From: Gymnogyps californianus
Taxonomy: Eukaryota > Chordata > Aves > Accipitriformes > Cathartidae
Assembly: GCF_018139145.2 (NCBI RefSeq)
Contig: NC_059478.1
Span: 21,545,001 to 21,609,000 of the forward strand
Reading direction: 5' to 3'
Length of the DNA: 64,000 nt
The notes below the pieces were generated by a model, which worked only from the letters and a program-made list of their open reading frames with translations, searched no databases and was not told the DNA's origin. Below, one piece after another: positions 61,901-64,000 of the stretch (positions are counted from its first letter, which is position 1; every line of letters starts with the position of its first letter). Position numbers and translations under genes: made by a program.

Positions 61901-64000
61901 ATTTGGATTGTCTTCAGTTGTGGGACATTTACCTGCTAATTGCCTATTTGTCTATTTAAACTGAGAGATCTTTGGGATACAGCTAGATTACTATGATTGA
62001 GTCTCAACCAGAGCCTTTGAACACTAATGGAATTCAAATGAATGATATTAATAAAAATCAGATAATAGTATCCCACAGGAAGTCTAGAAGATCCAGAATG
62101 ACAACAGGTCCTATAATGCATTTTATTCTGCTGCAGCTACAAAGCCAATCTTAGCCTAATATTCATATAGCTTTACTTCGATTTTTTTAAAGTATCAATT
62201 TTTTTTTTTTTGTACAAACCTAATATATTATTTTTTAGACTCCATATTCCCTCTCAAGGGCTATTTGCTCTTATTCAGTAGGATTAGGGCACTTTGAGCA
62301 CACCTATTGCGGTACAACAACAAATGCTTCTGTTTCCTTGTTTTTCCTAGGCACACATAGCTTTCACATTTGCAGCTGGTAAGTAGCAACACTCACAGAT
62401 AATCATGCTCACAGTCACAGCTTATTGTGCTTTTAACAGGACACTAAATGCAAGCCCATTATTCTTTGTTAATCAGTAACTGTCTGTTGGTTGACAGCCA
62501 CTAGATTTTTTTTTTTTTTTATTTTTTAGTGTGCAATTTCTTACCTATGCCAAACCCCCTCTTCAAACCAAGAGACTAAAAGGCAACAGCAGTTCAGATC
62601 CTCAGCGTGGTACATGCATACCTACAAAGGTTGCGTCATTTGAGGATTGGCCTTTTGTCCTGTAAGCAAGAATAACACCAAAACATTACAACAACTCTAC
62701 TGCTATCTGCTACAGGTTGGCTGGCAAGTTAGTGAATCAACTATCTAGTTGCATAGCAAAGCTACTTCAAAACTAAATAGAGAAATAAAGAAGAGCCGTG
62801 ACATACTTTGTGCAGTTTTCACCAGTCATTGCAGTTTTGACTTAATTTGTTTCCCTCCCTCTTTGCATCTTGAGTCTTTGAAGGCAAATGAACCATTCGG
62901 TGTCATAAAACAAGGAGAACTAGAACAGCCTTCAGTAAAAACAAAAACTAACGGAAAAAGCAGATCTTTTGCAGGCAGCATTTAATGTGGCTCAAAACAT
63001 CTTTGCCATAGTTTGAATTCTGCAGCCTTGCGATTGTTCTGACACCTCTTTATTGTTCCTTTTAAGTGCAAATGCCTAGGTAGCATCACTATAAATGAAA
63101 CAGTAGTGTTCACAGATTGCATTCAACGGCTGTTAGAGCTTCCTCTCCTTCATCTGCACAATTTGCATCTATTATAGGCTCAGGAATATAGCTTTTGCTG
63201 CTTCTCAGTGGCCTCAGAAGGGCACAAGATCCCCTCCTAAAGCACTGCAGTGAGGTTGATCTTTAAAGCCCTTCCTAGAGGCAGCCCCCGCTATGCTGCT
63301 TATTGAAGGATGGGAGGAGGGGAAGAAGCTGGTACTGCGAACACTTTGAAGGACACCACTATGATGTGCAATGCAAGTTCTCTGAATGATCCCATTTTGT
63401 GATATCCACCACAAAATTTAGGGTGTTTAATTTGAATTGCTAATAAAGATGCAGAGCCCTAGTCTGAGACTGCAGCACAGGCATTCACAGCCTCCTGAGC
63501 ATGGCTCTGAGGGGTTTTGCACAGTGATTTGTGCAGTACTCTGCCTCTGGGGTGCAAGAAAGAGGTGGGTGAATACATTTTGTACCTGTGAAATTCACAT
63601 TTCTTTCACAGCACCTCAGGGAAAAAGAGTGTATGGAGAACAGACTGTATCATCTCTCTTAATTCCCTATTACCAGTTATGTGCTGAGAATATTTTAACA
63701 AGAGGTTCCTTCAAAAATTAACCACTATGGCCCGAGCTAAACCCCTGGCTGGTAGCAGGGAAGTGTTTTCATGCAGAGCAAGATAAGATGCAGGAGATGC
63801 TCTGTGTTTGCTTTCTGATTGCTCAAACCAAGAGAGGAGACAACCGCTCTTAACAAATCAAATATACGAAGTGCAGAAGCTGCCTGTTGTTTATTTCTGA
63901 GAAAATAATATTTTGATGATTTGACTGCTCTCCTTTGATAAAGAAAGTTTTGTAGATGAGATCCAGAATCTTTGTCCCTTTTGTGGAAATGTTTGCAATA
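61901..64000. other. Unique non-coding sequence to the window end
   Basis: No supported gene. T-runs are at about 62198-62211 and 62506-62520. Frames at 62749-62985 (+), 63214-63414 (-) and 63437-63721 (+) lack recognisable domains. Confidence 0.55.

Noticed and set aside
1..64000. CRISPR arrays, prophage, operons or other bacterial systems
   Set aside because: No regularly spaced repeats, ribosome binding sites or long coding frames; the repeats present are vertebrate.

Overview
This window looks like non-coding, AT-rich DNA from a bird genome: either a gene desert or the inside of a very large intron. The bird assignment rests on two things. The first is a long antisense CR1 LINE at the left end, at about 845-3396. 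The second is a 48-bp patch inside it that matches the start of an LTR I know from avian endogenous retroviruses. There are no bacterial-type operons, no CpG island, no recognisable host protein exon, no functional tRNA, rRNA or snRNA, and no CRISPR array. All the open reading frames are short. Apart from the CR1 relics I could link none of them to a known protein, and most overlap frames on the opposite strand, as expected by chance.

Layout. 1-844 is unique sequence. 845-3396 is a decayed CR1 on the minus strand. It runs from an endonuclease-end remnant (about 3005-3240) through a reverse-transcriptase stretch (about 2117-2456) and a C-terminal stretch (1172-1354) to an apparently intact 3' end near 845. 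It has a large internal deletion near 3000 and the LTR patch at 2066-2113. From 3397 to 64000 the sequence is mostly unique AT-rich DNA with old, degenerate repeats. These are a tRNA-like SINE head (7970-8055), possible LINE or CR1 tails (10931-11030 and 40898-41060), two MIR/CORE-SINE-like relics (58966-59072 plus, 61750-61900 minus), and homopolymer or simple-repeat tracts.

The most distinctive pattern is a set of about a dozen short diverged copies of a palindromic unit. Its centre is of the type CCATTGA-NN-TCAATGG, with outer motifs resembling 'atcctgatc' and 'aggatctgg'. Copies lie between 5764 and 58220. The best preserved is a 58-bp hairpin at 58160-58217 with two perfect 8-bp arm pairs. 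It looks like an ancient foldback (MITE-like) family. I recall similar sequence from other bird and reptile genomes but cannot name it.

Some unique stretches (37611-37645, 38455-38545, 40040-40160, 57280-57400) contain clusters of SOX-, POU- and homeodomain-like words and could be conserved regulatory elements, which only cross-species alignment can show. A few strong 3' splice-site-like sequences (25352, 29394, 54180; minus strand 55720) and a 178-codon open frame (46880-47416) are recorded as weak gene candidates. I do not see a coherent new multi-gene system here.
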